Source: an uncultured bacterium
GTDB taxonomy: Bacteria; Bacillota; Clostridia; Lachnospirales; Lachnospiraceae
Reading direction: 5' to 3'
Assembly (NCBI GenBank): GCA_905214875.1
Contig: CAJMNR010000002.1
Span: 62,001-126,000 of the forward strand
DNA: 64,000 nt
Position 1 is the stretch's first letter; each line of letters starts with the position of its first letter. The translations under genes and the position numbers were made by a program. Of this stretch, positions 35,828 through 44,476 are shown piece by piece. The notes below the pieces were generated by a model. It was not told the origin of the DNA. It searched no databases and saw nothing but the letters and a program-made list of their open reading frames with translations.

Positions 35828-36241
35828 ATGGCTGTAATTCAAGAATTAATTCGTAATGAAGAAAATGGTACTATTAGCTTCGGTAATTATGCACTAGATA
35901 CAAAAGCGAAAGTGTCTGATTTCGAGCATAATGGGGATTTATATAAAGTAAAGACTTTCAAGGAAATTACAAAATTAGAACGTAACGGTATGATTGTTTA
36001 TGAATCAGTACCAGGAACCTCTGTATTTGATTTAGATTTAGAAGAAAATGATTTAACATTTAAGGTTGAGGGAACAACATCTACTCAAATCACTTTAGAA
36101 TTAGAAGCTGAAAGAGAGTATAAAGTATATTTAGACGATACGAACATTGGTAAGATGAAAACTAATTTAGGCGGAAAGCTTGTAATTAGTGCAGACTTAA
36201 CAGAAAAAGAACCTACAGGAGTTCGTGTAGTTCGTTTATAG
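35828..36241 (+). CDS. Conserved small protein of unknown function (often labelled endosialidase-like)
   Basis: A 137-aa protein starting at ATG behind AGGAGGA. It is rich in beta-strands and acidic residues, with no signal peptide or membrane segment. Strand-like stretches include NGTISFGNYALDTK, VYESVPGTSVFD and TQITLELEAEREYKVYLDD, ending with TGVRVVRL. I recall similar Lachnospiraceae proteins being called endosialidase beta chain, but I see no catalytic or tail-spike features to support that. It is monocistronic with a 215-nt upstream gap after clpC. Function unknown. Confidence 0.75.
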   Translation: MAVIQELIRNEENGTISFGNYALDTKAKVSDFEHNGDLYKVKTFKEITKLERNGMIVYESVPGTSVFDLDLEENDLTFKVEGTTSTQITLELEAEREYKVYLDDTNIGKMKTNLGGKLVISADLTEKEPTGVRVVRL

Positions 36242-36261
36242 AGTTAAGGGTATAAAATGAA

Positions 36262-36320
36262 TGGAGCCTATAGATGTGAGCAAAGATAAGAAAGTGCGAA
36301 CGTTTATAGGCTCTATTTTA
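36262..36320 (+). terminator. Terminator after the 137-aa protein gene
   Basis: GAGCCTATA and TATAGGCTC form the base of a stem around a ~30-nt A-rich loop, followed by TATTTTA. Confidence 0.65.
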
Positions 36321-36394
36321 GTCCATAATAGAGAGTTATTTTGTAAGTGCTTATTATAGAGCTGTACTTACCTAAAAGATAGAAAGGATAGAAA

Positions 36395-37750
36395 ATGGCA
36401 AAAGCAAAGACAGTATTTTTTTGTAAAGAGTGTGGGTTCGAGTCAAGCAAATGGCTAGGACAATGTCCCGGATGTAAGAGTTGGGATACCTTTGTAGAGG
36501 AACCCGTAGCAAAGAAGACATCTTCCAGTGTGAAGGCTGCAATTAAGGGAGATGTAAAGCCAAGTAAGTTAGCCGAAATCTCTTCTGATGAAGCGGATAG
36601 AATTAAGACTGGGATTGGAGAATTCGATCGTGTTCTAGGTGGTGGGATTGTGATTGGCTCATTGGTCTTAGTAGGTGGTGACCCTGGTATCGGAAAGTCT
36701 ACCCTTCTTTTACAGATGTGTCAGCATCTTGTTGAAAAGAAGGGTGATGTCTTATATGTATCAGGTGAAGAATCGTTACGTCAGGTTAAAATGCGTGCAG
36801 AACGTTTGGTAAATTACCAAGGAGACTTAAAACTTTTAAGTGAGACAAACCTTGATCTGATTGAAGAATTGATTCGAAGAGAAAAACCGGAAATCGTAAT
36901 TATTGACTCGATTCAGACGATGTTTAAAGAGGAAGTGTCCTCTTCTCCGGGAAGTGTCAGTCAGGTTCGAGAAGTAACTTCCACACTGATGCATTTAGCA
37001 AAAGGATTAGGAATCAGTATCTTTATCGTTGGCCATGTGACAAAAGAAGGAACGGTAGCAGGACCAAGGGTGTTAGAGCACATGGTAGATACTGTGCTTT
37101 ATTTTGAAGGGGACAACCAAGCCTCTTACCGTATGCTACGTGCAGTAAAGAACCGTTTTGGTTCTACAAATGAGATTGGTGTATTTGAAATGCGCTCAGA
37201 GGGACTTAGAGAAGTAACCAATCCATCTGAGTTTATGCTAAATGGAAAGCCAGAGGGAGCCTTTGGTTCCGTTGTTACTTGTTCGATTGAAGGAACAAGA
37301 CCAATCTTAGTAGAAGTACAGGCGCTTGTTAGTCAGACATATTATAATATGCCAAGAAGAACGGCAGCAGGTACGGATTATAACCGTGTGAACTTATTAC
37401 TGGCAGTTATTGAAAAACGCCTAGGATTTCAATTATCTAGTTGTGATGCCTATATCAACGTTGCGGGTGGTATGATGATTAAGGAACCAGCGCTGGATTT
37501 GTCAATTGTGACAGCAATCCTTTCTTCTTATAAGAGTCGTGTGCTTGATCCAAGTATGATTTTCTTTGGAGAAGTCGGACTTACCGGAGAAGTAAGAGGC
37601 GTGAATCAAGCAGAACAACGTGTTGCAGAAGCGGTTAAAATGGGCTTTAAAGTTTGTGTTCTTCCAGAAGTAAATATGAAGAACCTTGAAAATATGCCAA
37701 TTAAGTTGATTGGAATTAAGACAATCAAGGAGCTAATGCCATTAATGTAA
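36395..37750 (+). CDS. radA: DNA repair protein RadA
   Basis: A 451-aa RecA-related ATPase and branch-migration helicase in recombination repair. It has the N-terminal C4 zinc motif (CKECGFESSKWLGQCPGC, residues ~10-27), Walker A GGDPGIGKST, Walker B VIIDSIQ, the RadA-specific KNRFGSTNEIGVF motif and a C-terminal Lon-protease-like domain (LSIVTAILSSYKSR, FFGEVGLTGEVRGV). Length is normal. RBS GAAAGGA. It stands alone between the 137-aa protein gene and tRNA-Trp. Confidence 0.96.
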   Translation: MAKAKTVFFCKECGFESSKWLGQCPGCKSWDTFVEEPVAKKTSSSVKAAIKGDVKPSKLAEISSDEADRIKTGIGEFDRVLGGGIVIGSLVLVGGDPGIGKSTLLLQMCQHLVEKKGDVLYVSGEESLRQVKMRAERLVNYQGDLKLLSETNLDLIEELIRREKPEIVIIDSIQTMFKEEVSSSPGSVSQVREVTSTLMHLAKGLGISIFIVGHVTKEGTVAGPRVLEHMVDTVLYFEGDNQASYRMLRAVKNRFGSTNEIGVFEMRSEGLREVTNPSEFMLNGKPEGAFGSVVTCSIEGTRPILVEVQALVSQTYYNMPRRTAAGTDYNRVNLLLAVIEKRLGFQLSSCDAYINVAGGMMIKEPALDLSIVTAILSSYKSRVLDPSMIFFGEVGLTGEVRGVNQAEQRVAEAVKMGFKVCVLPEVNMKNLENMPIKLIGIKTIKELMPLM

Positions 37751-37758
37751 TATATTTG

Positions 37759-37791
37759 ACAGGGAAAGCAAAAATACTTGTGTTTCCCTGT
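37759..37791 (+). terminator. Possible hairpin terminator after radA
   Basis: ACAGGGAAA and TTTCCCTGT form a 9-bp stem with a 15-nt loop. No T tract follows, so termination efficiency is doubtful. Confidence 0.4.
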
Positions 37792-37871
37792 TGAAATATG
37801 GACAGCTTAATGGTATAAATTACTAGTATAAGCTTTTTTGAAAAAAAGTATTCAAAACTTTTAAAAAAGTG

Positions 37872-37900
37872 TTGACAATTGAAACAATTTGTTTTATTAT
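37872..37900 (+). promoter_or_regulatory. tRNA-Trp promoter
   Basis: TTGACA (37872-37877), 17-bp spacer, TATTAT (37895-37900), with an A/T-rich upstream element. The stretch GTGTTGACAATTG is the same as in the tRNA-Gln promoter at 41820. Confidence 0.8.
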
Positions 37901-37941
37901 ATAGAAGTAGTCAGCAAGCACTGCTGAAAACAATTAAATAT

Positions 37942-38012
37942 AGGGGCATAGTTCATCGGTAGAATAAGAGTCTCCAAAACTCCAGAGCCGGGTTCGATTC
38001 CTGGTGCCCCTG
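37942..38012 (+). tRNA. tRNA-Trp (anticodon CCA)
   Basis: A 71-nt cloverleaf. The acceptor stem pairs AGGGGCA with TGCCCCT, the anticodon loop is CTCCAAA (CCA), the T-arm is CCGGG-TTCGATT-CCTGG and the discriminator is G. The 3' CCA is not encoded. The first anticodon-stem pair is an A-C mismatch. A terminator follows directly. Confidence 0.95.
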
Positions 38013-38020
38013 TTCTTATG

Positions 38021-38056
38021 AAAGACATTGTAATTTGATTGCAATGTCTTTTTTTG
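38021..38056 (+). terminator. tRNA-Trp terminator
   Basis: AAAGACATTG and CAATGTCTTT form a 10-bp perfect stem, followed by more T residues. The T run also begins repeat copy B. Confidence 0.88.
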
Positions 38057-38165
38057 TTTTACGCGGGCAACGAGCAAAGCCCTGCTTGCATGACCTTGGC
38101 GACTGTCGCGATAACGGGAGAAACTCGCAGAGCATGTTTCTTCTCGGTGTAAAAACAAAAAAAGA
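38050..38165 (+). repeat. Terminator-adjacent repeat, copy B, with inverted ends
   Basis: It carries both repeat modules (38061-38115 and 38120-38144; the second reads GAAACTCGCAGAG then CATGTTTCTTCT). The outer ends TTTTTTTGTTTTAC and GTAAAAACAAAAAAA are imperfect inverted repeats, so the ~115-bp unit resembles a miniature element. No open frame is inside. Confidence 0.75.
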
Positions 38166-38211
38166 TGCATATATACTTGGAAAAGTAGCTATCTAGAAAA
38201 TAATGTTTTTG

Positions 38212-38240
38212 TTGAGAAATGTAGGAAATGGCTTTATAAT
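38212..38240 (+). promoter_or_regulatory. Promoter of the ABC exporter operon
   Basis: TTGAGA (38212-38217), 17-bp spacer, TATAAT (38235-38240). The ~65-nt leader has distant inverted arms TGTTTGA and TCAAACA. Confidence 0.75.
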
Positions 38241-38312
38241 ATCAGTGTTTGAGTAAAGTGGAATAAAATAATAGTAACATTCAAACATGGAGATAAATAT
38301 AAGGAGCAAACG

Positions 38313-40046
38313 ATGAAGAAGTTAGCAAAGTATTTAGACGGTTATGTGAAAGAAAGTATAATTGGTCCGTTATGCAAGTTGTTGGAGGCTTGTTTCGAAT
38401 TGATTGTCCCTTTGGTTATGGCCCGGATCATCGATGTGGGTATTGTAAACAGGGATACGACATATATTATGAAACTTGGCGGCGTATTGGTGCTTTTAGG
38501 TGTGCTTGGATTGGTAGCATCTTTGACGGCACAATATTTTGCAGCCAGAGCAAGCATGGGATTTGGAACTGCGTTAAGAAAAGATTTGTTTGAACATATT
38601 AATGGATTATCCTATTCTGAATTAGATGCCATTGGAACCTCTACATTGATTACAAGAATCACAAGTGATGCCAATCAAGTACAGACATGCGTGAACTTAT
38701 TGTTACGTCTGTTTTCTAGATCGCCATTTATCGTAATTGGCGCATTAATTATGTCATTTACGATTGATGTGAAGATGGGATGTATATTTGCAATTGCAGT
38801 GCCATTATTGGCAATCGTAATCTATGGAATCATGCTGATCACCATGCCAATTTATAAGAGGGTACAGGGAATTCTTGACCGTGTATCTTTGATCACAAGA
38901 AATAATTTGGTTGGTGCAAGGGTGATTCGTGCATTTTCAAGACAAAAGGATGAAGTAATTGAGTTTGAAGAAACGAGCACTAACTTACGTAAGACGCAAG
39001 AATTTGTTGGACGAATCTCTGGTCTGTTAAATCCATTTACGTATATTATCGTTAACTTTGCCATTATCGCAATCATCTGGCAAGGAGCATTTAGGGTAAA
39101 TGTGGGAAAATTAGAACAAGGAGAGGTCATTGCCTTAGTAAGCTATATGACACAGATTCTAATTGCGTTAGTAGCACTTGCAAACTTGATTGTCAATGTG
39201 ACAAAAGGAACGGCTTCTGCAAGTCGTATTAATGATGTGTTTGCCGTGCGTTCAAGCATGGAAGAAGGAAAAAGAGAAGAAGGAAAACGTGATTGCGAAT
39301 ATAAGGTGGAATTTGATCATGTATCCTTTGCATATGCGCATGCAAGAATGGATTCTTTATCGGATATTTGCTTAAAAATAAAAAAAGGACAGGTAATTGG
39401 AATTATTGGTGGTACTGGTGATGGTAAGACTACGCTTGTAAACCTGATTCCGAGATTTTATGATGCAAGACAAGGCTGTGTTAAGGTTGATGGCACTGAT
39501 GTAAGAGAATATGCATATCAGGCGCTTCGTGGGAAAATCGGTATTGTTCCTCAAAAAGCGGTTTTATTTAAAGGAACCATTCGAGATAATATGAAGTGGG
39601 GCAAAGAAGATGCTACGGATGAAGAAATCTATCGAGCATTAGAGATTGCACAGGCAAAAGAATTTGTAGATCAAAAGCCAGAAGGCCTTAATACGATGAT
39701 TATGCAGAATGGTCAGAACTTAAGTGGTGGCCAAAGACAAAGACTTACAATTGCAAGAGCGCTTGTAGGTTCGCCAGAAATCTTGATTTTAGATGATAGT
39801 GCTTCTGCCCTGGATTTTGCAACGGATGCAAAGCTACGTATGGCGATTGCGGGCATGGACCAAGGAATTACCGTATTTATCGTGTCTCAAAGAGCAACCT
39901 CCATTAAGCATGCAGATCAGATTGTTGTATTGGAAGATGGTAACATGGTTGGACTTGGTACGCATGAAGAGTTGCTTAAGACATGTGAGGAATACAAAGA
40001 AATCTGTTTATCACAATTGTCAAAGGAAGAGGTGGAAGGACGATGA
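38313..40046 (+). CDS. ABC exporter half-transporter, degenerate-site subunit
   Basis: A 577-aa type IV ABC exporter (six membrane spans, then the nucleotide-binding domain). The NBD has Walker A GGTGDGKTT, signature LSGGQRQRL and Walker B ILILDDSASALD, where the usual catalytic Glu is Asp; the switch residue is Gln (SQRAT) rather than His. That is the degenerate half of heterodimers such as TM287/288 and BmrCD. It overlaps its partner by 4 bp (ATGA). The cargo, possibly a drug, lipid or peptide, is unknown. Confidence 0.9.
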   Translation: MKKLAKYLDGYVKESIIGPLCKLLEACFELIVPLVMARIIDVGIVNRDTTYIMKLGGVLVLLGVLGLVASLTAQYFAARASMGFGTALRKDLFEHINGLSYSELDAIGTSTLITRITSDANQVQTCVNLLLRLFSRSPFIVIGALIMSFTIDVKMGCIFAIAVPLLAIVIYGIMLITMPIYKRVQGILDRVSLITRNNLVGARVIRAFSRQKDEVIEFEETSTNLRKTQEFVGRISGLLNPFTYIIVNFAIIAIIWQGAFRVNVGKLEQGEVIALVSYMTQILIALVALANLIVNVTKGTASASRINDVFAVRSSMEEGKREEGKRDCEYKVEFDHVSFAYAHARMDSLSDICLKIKKGQVIGIIGGTGDGKTTLVNLIPRFYDARQGCVKVDGTDVREYAYQALRGKIGIVPQKAVLFKGTIRDNMKWGKEDATDEEIYRALEIAQAKEFVDQKPEGLNTMIMQNGQNLSGGQRQRLTIARALVGSPEILILDDSASALDFATDAKLRMAIAGMDQGITVFIVSQRATSIKHADQIVVLEDGNMVGLGTHEELLKTCEEYKEICLSQLSKEEVEGR

Positions 40047-41779
40047 ATCAAAAAGAAACAATCAAACGAGTGCTAAAAATGATCAAGCCTTATCGAGTTT
40101 TCCTACTTGGCTCTTTCTTGTTTGCGATTATTTCTGTTGCGCTTACGTTGTATGCACCAATTTTGACAGGTAATGCAATTGATTACATTATAGATCAGGG
40201 AAATGTTGACTTTGGAGGCGTGAATCAGATTTTGCTTAAGTTAGCTGTTGTAATTGTGATTACAAGCCTTGCACAATGGGTGATGAACCTTTGTAATAAC
40301 AAGATTACGTACCATATCATTCAGGATATTCGTAATCAGGTATTTACGCATCTAGAAAACCTTCCTTTAAAGTATATTGATGGGAATTCTTACGGAACGA
40401 TCATCAGCAGGGTTATTTCAGATGTAGATCAATTATCAGATGGTCTATTGATGGGATTTACACAATTATTTAGTGGTGTCATTACCATTGTCGGTACATT
40501 AGGATTTATGTTTTCAATTAATGTTGGTATAACCGCTGTTGTTATCGTAATAACGCCAGTCAGTCTATTTGTGGCAAGCTTTATTGCAAAACGCACGTAT
40601 TCCTTATTCCGTGTACAATCTGAAATTCGTGGAGAAATGACATCAGTAGTAGAGGAAATGGTGGGAAATCAAAAAGTAGTAAAGGCATTTTCCTACGAAA
40701 AAGATGCCGAAGAAAAATTCAATGAAATCAATGACCGTTTAAATGTTTGCGGCGTGAAAGCATTGTTCTTCTCGGCGTTAACCAATCCATGTACAAGATT
40801 TGTAAATGGGTTAGTATATGCAGGTGTTGGTATCTTTGGGGCAATCAGCGCATTGCATGGAAGAATCACAGTTGGACAGTTATCATGTTTCCTTACTTAT
40901 GCAAATCAGTATACAAAGCCATTTAATGAAATATCAGGCGTTGTAACAGAACTACAAAGTGCTCTTGCAAGTGCAAAGAGAGTATTTGACTTGATTGATG
41001 AGCCAGAACAGATTCCTGATAAGGCCGGAGCGATTACGTTAGAAGATGTGGATGGAAGTGTACAGCTTGATCATGTAAACTTTTCATATAATAAAGAGGT
41101 TCCGTTAATCGAAGACCTTACACTGGATGTAAAGCCAGGACAAAGGATTGCCATTGTGGGACCGACCGGCTGTGGAAAGACAACGATTATCAATCTGTTG
41201 ATGCGTTTCTATGACATAGATAGTGGCCGCATCATTGTAAGCAAACAGGATGTTTTAAATGTGACGAGAGACAGCCTTCGTAATAATTATGGTATGGTAT
41301 TACAGGAAACGTGGCTTAAGCCAGGAACCATTGCAGAAAATATTGCGTATGGAAAGAAAGATGTAACAAGGGAAGAAATCATTGAGGCTGCTAAGGCAGC
41401 GCATGCCCATGGATTTATCAGTCGCCTTGAGCATGGATATGATACGGTTATTTCTGAAGAAGGTGGCAATATATCACAAGGTCAAAAACAGCTGTTATGT
41501 ATTGCACGTGTTATGTTGTGCTTGCCACCAATGCTAATTCTTGACGAAGCTACAAGTTCGATTGATACAAGAACGGAAATTCGTATTCAGAAAGCATTCC
41601 AAAAAATGATGCAAGGTAGAACTAGCTTTATCGTTGCCCACAGACTTTCGACGATTAAAGAGGCGGACCATATTCTTGTCATGAAAGACGGACATATTAT
41701 AGAGCAAGGAAAGCATGAAGAATTACTAGAAAAGAACGGCTTTTATGCAAATCTTTATAACAGTCAATTTGCAAGTTAA
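40043..41779 (+). CDS. ABC exporter half-transporter, catalytic-site subunit
   Basis: A 578-aa partner of the preceding gene. Six membrane spans are followed by an NBD with Walker A GPTGCGKTT, Walker B LILDEATSSID with catalytic Glu, and switch His in VAHRLST. The signature is ISQGQKQLL instead of LSGGQ. Combined with the other subunit, one ATP site is fully canonical (this Walker A/B with the LSGGQ of the first subunit) and one is degenerate. The ATGA overlap suggests balanced synthesis. Confidence 0.92.
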   Translation: MNQKETIKRVLKMIKPYRVFLLGSFLFAIISVALTLYAPILTGNAIDYIIDQGNVDFGGVNQILLKLAVVIVITSLAQWVMNLCNNKITYHIIQDIRNQVFTHLENLPLKYIDGNSYGTIISRVISDVDQLSDGLLMGFTQLFSGVITIVGTLGFMFSINVGITAVVIVITPVSLFVASFIAKRTYSLFRVQSEIRGEMTSVVEEMVGNQKVVKAFSYEKDAEEKFNEINDRLNVCGVKALFFSALTNPCTRFVNGLVYAGVGIFGAISALHGRITVGQLSCFLTYANQYTKPFNEISGVVTELQSALASAKRVFDLIDEPEQIPDKAGAITLEDVDGSVQLDHVNFSYNKEVPLIEDLTLDVKPGQRIAIVGPTGCGKTTIINLLMRFYDIDSGRIIVSKQDVLNVTRDSLRNNYGMVLQETWLKPGTIAENIAYGKKDVTREEIIEAAKAAHAHGFISRLEHGYDTVISEEGGNISQGQKQLLCIARVMLCLPPMLILDEATSSIDTRTEIRIQKAFQKMMQGRTSFIVAHRLSTIKEADHILVMKDGHIIEQGKHEELLEKNGFYANLYNSQFAS

Positions 41780-41821
41780 TAATAGTAATGTTTTCCAAGT
41801 GAAAAAACTTTAAAAATTGTG

Positions 41822-41850
41822 TTGACAATTGTCACATTATGTTGTAAACT
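41822..41850 (+). promoter_or_regulatory. tRNA-Gln promoter
   Basis: TTGACA (41822-41827), 17-bp spacer, TAAACT (41845-41850). The upstream AACTTTAAAAATTGTG and the GTGTTGACAATTG core resemble the tRNA-Trp promoter. Confidence 0.75.
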
Positions 41851-41881
41851 AACAAAGTCTTCTCGATGAGAACGACTTTGA

Positions 41882-41953
41882 TGGGCTATCGCCAAGCGGT
41901 AAGGCACAGCACTTTGACTGCTGCAGTCGCTGGTTCGAATCCAGCTAGCCCAG
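41882..41953 (+). tRNA. tRNA-Gln (anticodon TTG)
   Basis: A 72-nt cloverleaf. The acceptor stem pairs TGGGCTA with TAGCCCA, the D-loop is AAGCGGTAA, the anticodon loop is CTTTGAC (TTG), the T-arm is GCTGG-TTCGAAT-CCAGC and the discriminator is G. CCA is not encoded. Confidence 0.95.
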
Positions 41954-41960
41954 TATAATG

Positions 41961-41996
41961 AGAGAGTTGTCACTAATTAGTGGCAGCTCTTTTTTG
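41961..41996 (+). terminator. tRNA-Gln terminator
   Basis: AGAG.TTGTCACT and AGTGGCAGCTCT pair around AATT and are followed by TTTTTTGG. Confidence 0.85.
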
Positions 41997-42001
41997 GTTG
42001 T

Positions 42002-42029
42002 TAGGAAATTTCTCTGTGAGAACTTCCTA
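42002..42029. repeat. Short hairpin repeat TAGGAA...TTCCTA
   Basis: TAGGAAATTTCTCTGTGAG then AACTTCCTA closely resembles 52307-52336 downstream of alaA. Both lie directly after a terminator T tract. Confidence 0.6.
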
Positions 42030-42030
42030 T

Positions 42031-42065
42031 AAAAAAGTGCCTGCAAGTTAATGCAGGCACTTTTC
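42031..42065 (-). terminator. Terminator of the DUF1858 gene (minus), usable on both strands
   Basis: AAAAGTGCCTGCA and TGCAGGCACTTTT form a 13-bp perfect stem. On the minus strand it is followed by TTATAGG, on the plus strand by CG. Confidence 0.85.
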
Positions 42066-42078
42066 GTACATATATTTC

Positions 42079-42291
42079 TTATTGTTCTTCGCGAATAGAT
42101 AAGTAGAAGTTTAAGCGGTTTACTAAATCGTCAACGTCAATTCCGTGAACTTGGCAAGCTTCTTCTAAAGTTTCGCTTTGGGAAGATGGACAGCCTAAGC
42201 AGTGCATTCCAGATCCCATTAATATTGGTGCAATGCCTTCATTTATAGTAAGTAATTGGCCGATGATCATATCTTTTGAAATTTGTTCCAT
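42079..42291 (-). CDS. DUF1858 domain protein (redox disulfide, hybrid-cluster-protein-associated)
   Basis: A 70-aa protein. It has the DUF1858 outline: a short helix-strand start (ISKDMIIGQLLTINEG), then GMHCLGCPSSQSETLEEAC, with a CxxC pair that probably cycles between dithiol and disulfide or binds metal, and a C-terminal helix. Family members often accompany hybrid cluster proteins and other anaerobic redox enzymes; none is adjacent. AAAGGAGA precedes the ATG. An extended -10 (TGGTATAAT) lies ~50 nt upstream on the minus strand. Confidence 0.88.
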   Translation of the reverse strand: MEQISKDMIIGQLLTINEGIAPILMGSGMHCLGCPSSQSETLEEACQVHGIDVDDLVNRLNFYLSIREEQ

Positions 42292-42339
42292 GATAAATAT
42301 CTCCTTTGGAATAATTATGAATTAAATAAATTCGAAATA

Positions 42340-42348
42340 ATTATACCA
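42340..42348 (-). promoter_or_regulatory. Extended -10 element of the DUF1858 gene
   Basis: On the minus strand TGGTATAAT is an extended -10 element, 49 nt upstream of the ATG. The -35 is weak (TATTCT). Confidence 0.5.
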
Positions 42349-42409
42349 TAATAGGAGTAGTTAGAATAGTTGAACCTATATTTACCAAAAGAGTTAAAAG
42401 GAGAGGCAT

Positions 42410-43783
42410 ATGTCAAAAAAGAAGCAAGTAGACATGATTAATGATAATCCGACAAGTTCACTCGTTTTCTTTGCGCTACCAGTAATCGTAGGAAACTTAT
42501 TTCAACAATTATATAATATCGTAGATTCGGTGGTTGTAGGAAGATGCGTCGGAGGAGATGCATTAGCCGCGGTTGGAACGTCCAGTTCTATTACATTTTT
42601 GTTCGTAGCAATTGCTACAGGATCCAGTATAGGAAGCGGTGTAGTAATCAGCCAACTATATGGTGCGAAGCAGACAAAGGAGATGATGACGAGTATTTAT
42701 ACGGCGATTCTATCCATTGTTGCTATAGCACTTGTACTTACTGGAATCGGAGTTTTATTCAATCAATCTATTCTTAAAATCATGCATACTCCGGACAAGT
42801 TATTTGGAGAAGCTGCGTTGTATCTACAAATATATTTTTATGGACTTGTATTTTTGTTCTTATATAACATTACCAATGCGGTGTTTAATGCGCTTGGAGA
42901 ATCAAAGATTCCTTTGGGTTTTCTGACCTTTTCTTCCGTTCTAAATATTGTACTAGATCTGGTGCTAGTGTTGCGGGCTAAAATGGGAGTGGCCGGCGTT
43001 GCGTGGGCTACGTTGATTTCGCAGGCGCTTGCAGCAGTGTTAAGTATTGGTGTGCTCTTGTTTCGATTGCGCCGATTCGAAGTAGAGGGAAAGATAAAAT
43101 ATTTTGATTTTTCAGCTCTTAGTAGGATGGTTAAAATTGCAGTTCCTTCTATGATTCAGCAGTCCATCGTATCTGTGGGAACGGTTTGTGTACAGTCGCT
43201 CGTTAATACATTTGGAAGCGTCGTAATGGCAGGATATGCTGCAGCAACTAAGATTGATAATATTGCAATTAATCCTATGGTCAATATCGGAAATGCGGTT
43301 TCTACTTTTACTGCACAGAATATAGGGGCCAATAAGCCGGAACGAGTAAAAAAAGGATACCGGGCAGGAATCATGATGAATGCAGTTATTTGTGCGATTA
43401 TTTTCCTGCTTGTCTTTTTATTTGGAGAACATGTCATAGGTATCTTTATGGATCGAGGGAAAAGTGCAGATGCAATCGAAGTCGGTGTTCGATATATCCG
43501 TGTCGTGTCCGTCTTTTATTTCCTGATGGGATTTTTAAATGTTACGAATGGAGTCCTTCGTGGCTCTGGTGATATTCGATTTTTTATGTTTTCCACGTTA
43601 TGCAATTTCTTTTCGCGAGTAATTTTAGCTTATGTTTTATCCATGTTTATCGCAGAAAGTGCTATATGGTGGGCAATACCAATGGGATGGATTATTGGAC
43701 TTAGCGTTTCAAGAATGCGCTATCAGACGGGAAAATGGAAGCAGAAGTCGTTGGTAGACGATTGTCATGAAAATGAGGATTAA
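42410..43783 (+). CDS. MATE-family efflux transporter
   Basis: A 457-aa membrane protein with 12 predicted spans in two homologous halves, as in MATE cation/drug antiporters. Both half-starts are visible: NPTSSLVFFALPVIVGNLFQQLYNIVDSV near the N-terminus and MVKIAVPSMIQQSIVSVGTVC near the middle, with the GRCVGGDALAAVGTSSS stretch after TM1. It exports unknown compounds using a Na+ or H+ gradient. RBS AAAGGAGAGG. It is the only gene of its unit. Confidence 0.92.
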   Translation: MSKKKQVDMINDNPTSSLVFFALPVIVGNLFQQLYNIVDSVVVGRCVGGDALAAVGTSSSITFLFVAIATGSSIGSGVVISQLYGAKQTKEMMTSIYTAILSIVAIALVLTGIGVLFNQSILKIMHTPDKLFGEAALYLQIYFYGLVFLFLYNITNAVFNALGESKIPLGFLTFSSVLNIVLDLVLVLRAKMGVAGVAWATLISQALAAVLSIGVLLFRLRRFEVEGKIKYFDFSALSRMVKIAVPSMIQQSIVSVGTVCVQSLVNTFGSVVMAGYAAATKIDNIAINPMVNIGNAVSTFTAQNIGANKPERVKKGYRAGIMMNAVICAIIFLLVFLFGEHVIGIFMDRGKSADAIEVGVRYIRVVSVFYFLMGFLNVTNGVLRGSGDIRFFMFSTLCNFFSRVILAYVLSMFIAESAIWWAIPMGWIIGLSVSRMRYQTGKWKQKSLVDDCHENED

Positions 43784-43924
43784 AAAACGTTTAAAAACCG
43801 AAAGTCAAAAAATAATGAGTGATAAGTTTTAGAAAAAATGACAGAAAGAAGTATATTTCAGTAATATATGTATATCCTAATGTTGTAACAAGAAGAAAGA
43901 ATATGAAAGGAGTACTAGAACATT

Positions 43925-44152
43925 ATGAAAAGTAAGGCATTTAGAAAAAGTATGAATATTATTAGTGTTACAATGATTAGTTCTTTCTGTATCGCTGTCA
44001 TAGGAATTGTAAAGACTCCTGAAGATGTAGACGCTTTCAATATTACAAATCATGTTTCTGAGTCAGAAGAATATATCGAAGCTTATCAAACAACGAATAG
44101 AAATGAAATCGAAGCATACGTCACGAATGTCCGCTTTGTAGATGAAAGATAA
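43925..44152 (+). CDS. Small exported or anchored protein, unknown
   Basis: A 75-aa protein with a basic N-terminus and one hydrophobic segment (ISVTMISSFCIAVIGIV, residues ~13-30), followed by an acidic Asn/Glu/Thr-rich tail (ITNHVSESEEYIEAYQTTNRNEIEAYVTNVRF). It could be a secreted peptide precursor or an inner-membrane protein with its tail outside. AAAGGAG is present, but the spacing to ATG is long (~13 nt). A terminator follows. No family recognised. Confidence 0.6.
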   Translation: MKSKAFRKSMNIISVTMISSFCIAVIGIVKTPEDVDAFNITNHVSESEEYIEAYQTTNRNEIEAYVTNVRFVDER

Positions 44153-44191
44153 AAAAGGGGATAAGGTGATGCCATGGAAGATGAATTATAA

Positions 44192-44246
44192 TAATTGCAC
44201 TCTCATAAGCTATACGCATGTATAAGATTGAGGGTGCAATTTTTGT
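44192..44246 (+). terminator. Terminator after the small exported protein
   Basis: AATTGCAC.CTCA and TGAG.GTGCAATT pair around a ~25-nt loop, followed by TTTTGTG. The 324-nt stretch up to the next gene otherwise holds only the promoter at 44342. Confidence 0.75.
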
Positions 44247-44341
44247 GTAAATAACAATTAGTTGAATCAATAAATTAGGACTTGTTTTTATAGTATTTTT
44301 TATAAAAAATTTATATTAATGAAATAAATTTGCCGATTTAC

Positions 44342-44372
44342 TTGACTAGTCACTAGTACTCTATGGTATAAT
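44342..44372 (+). promoter_or_regulatory. Promoter of the flippase-pssA-psd unit
   Basis: TTGACT (44342-44347), 19-bp spacer, and an extended -10 TGGTATAAT ending at 44372. A direct repeat ACTAGTCACTAGT lies in the spacer. Confidence 0.65.
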
Positions 44373-44476
44373 GCCATTGTATCAGAATAGGGGTATTTTG
44401 TAATTTTACTTATGATACAAATAAAAACATACTAAGAATTCATAAGATTGAATGAAAATTGCATAAGGGTTGAGAG

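Noticed and set aside
35828..36241. Naming the 137-aa protein an endosialidase
   Set aside because: No catalytic residues, signal peptide or tail-spike features are visible; the label seems to be inherited annotation.
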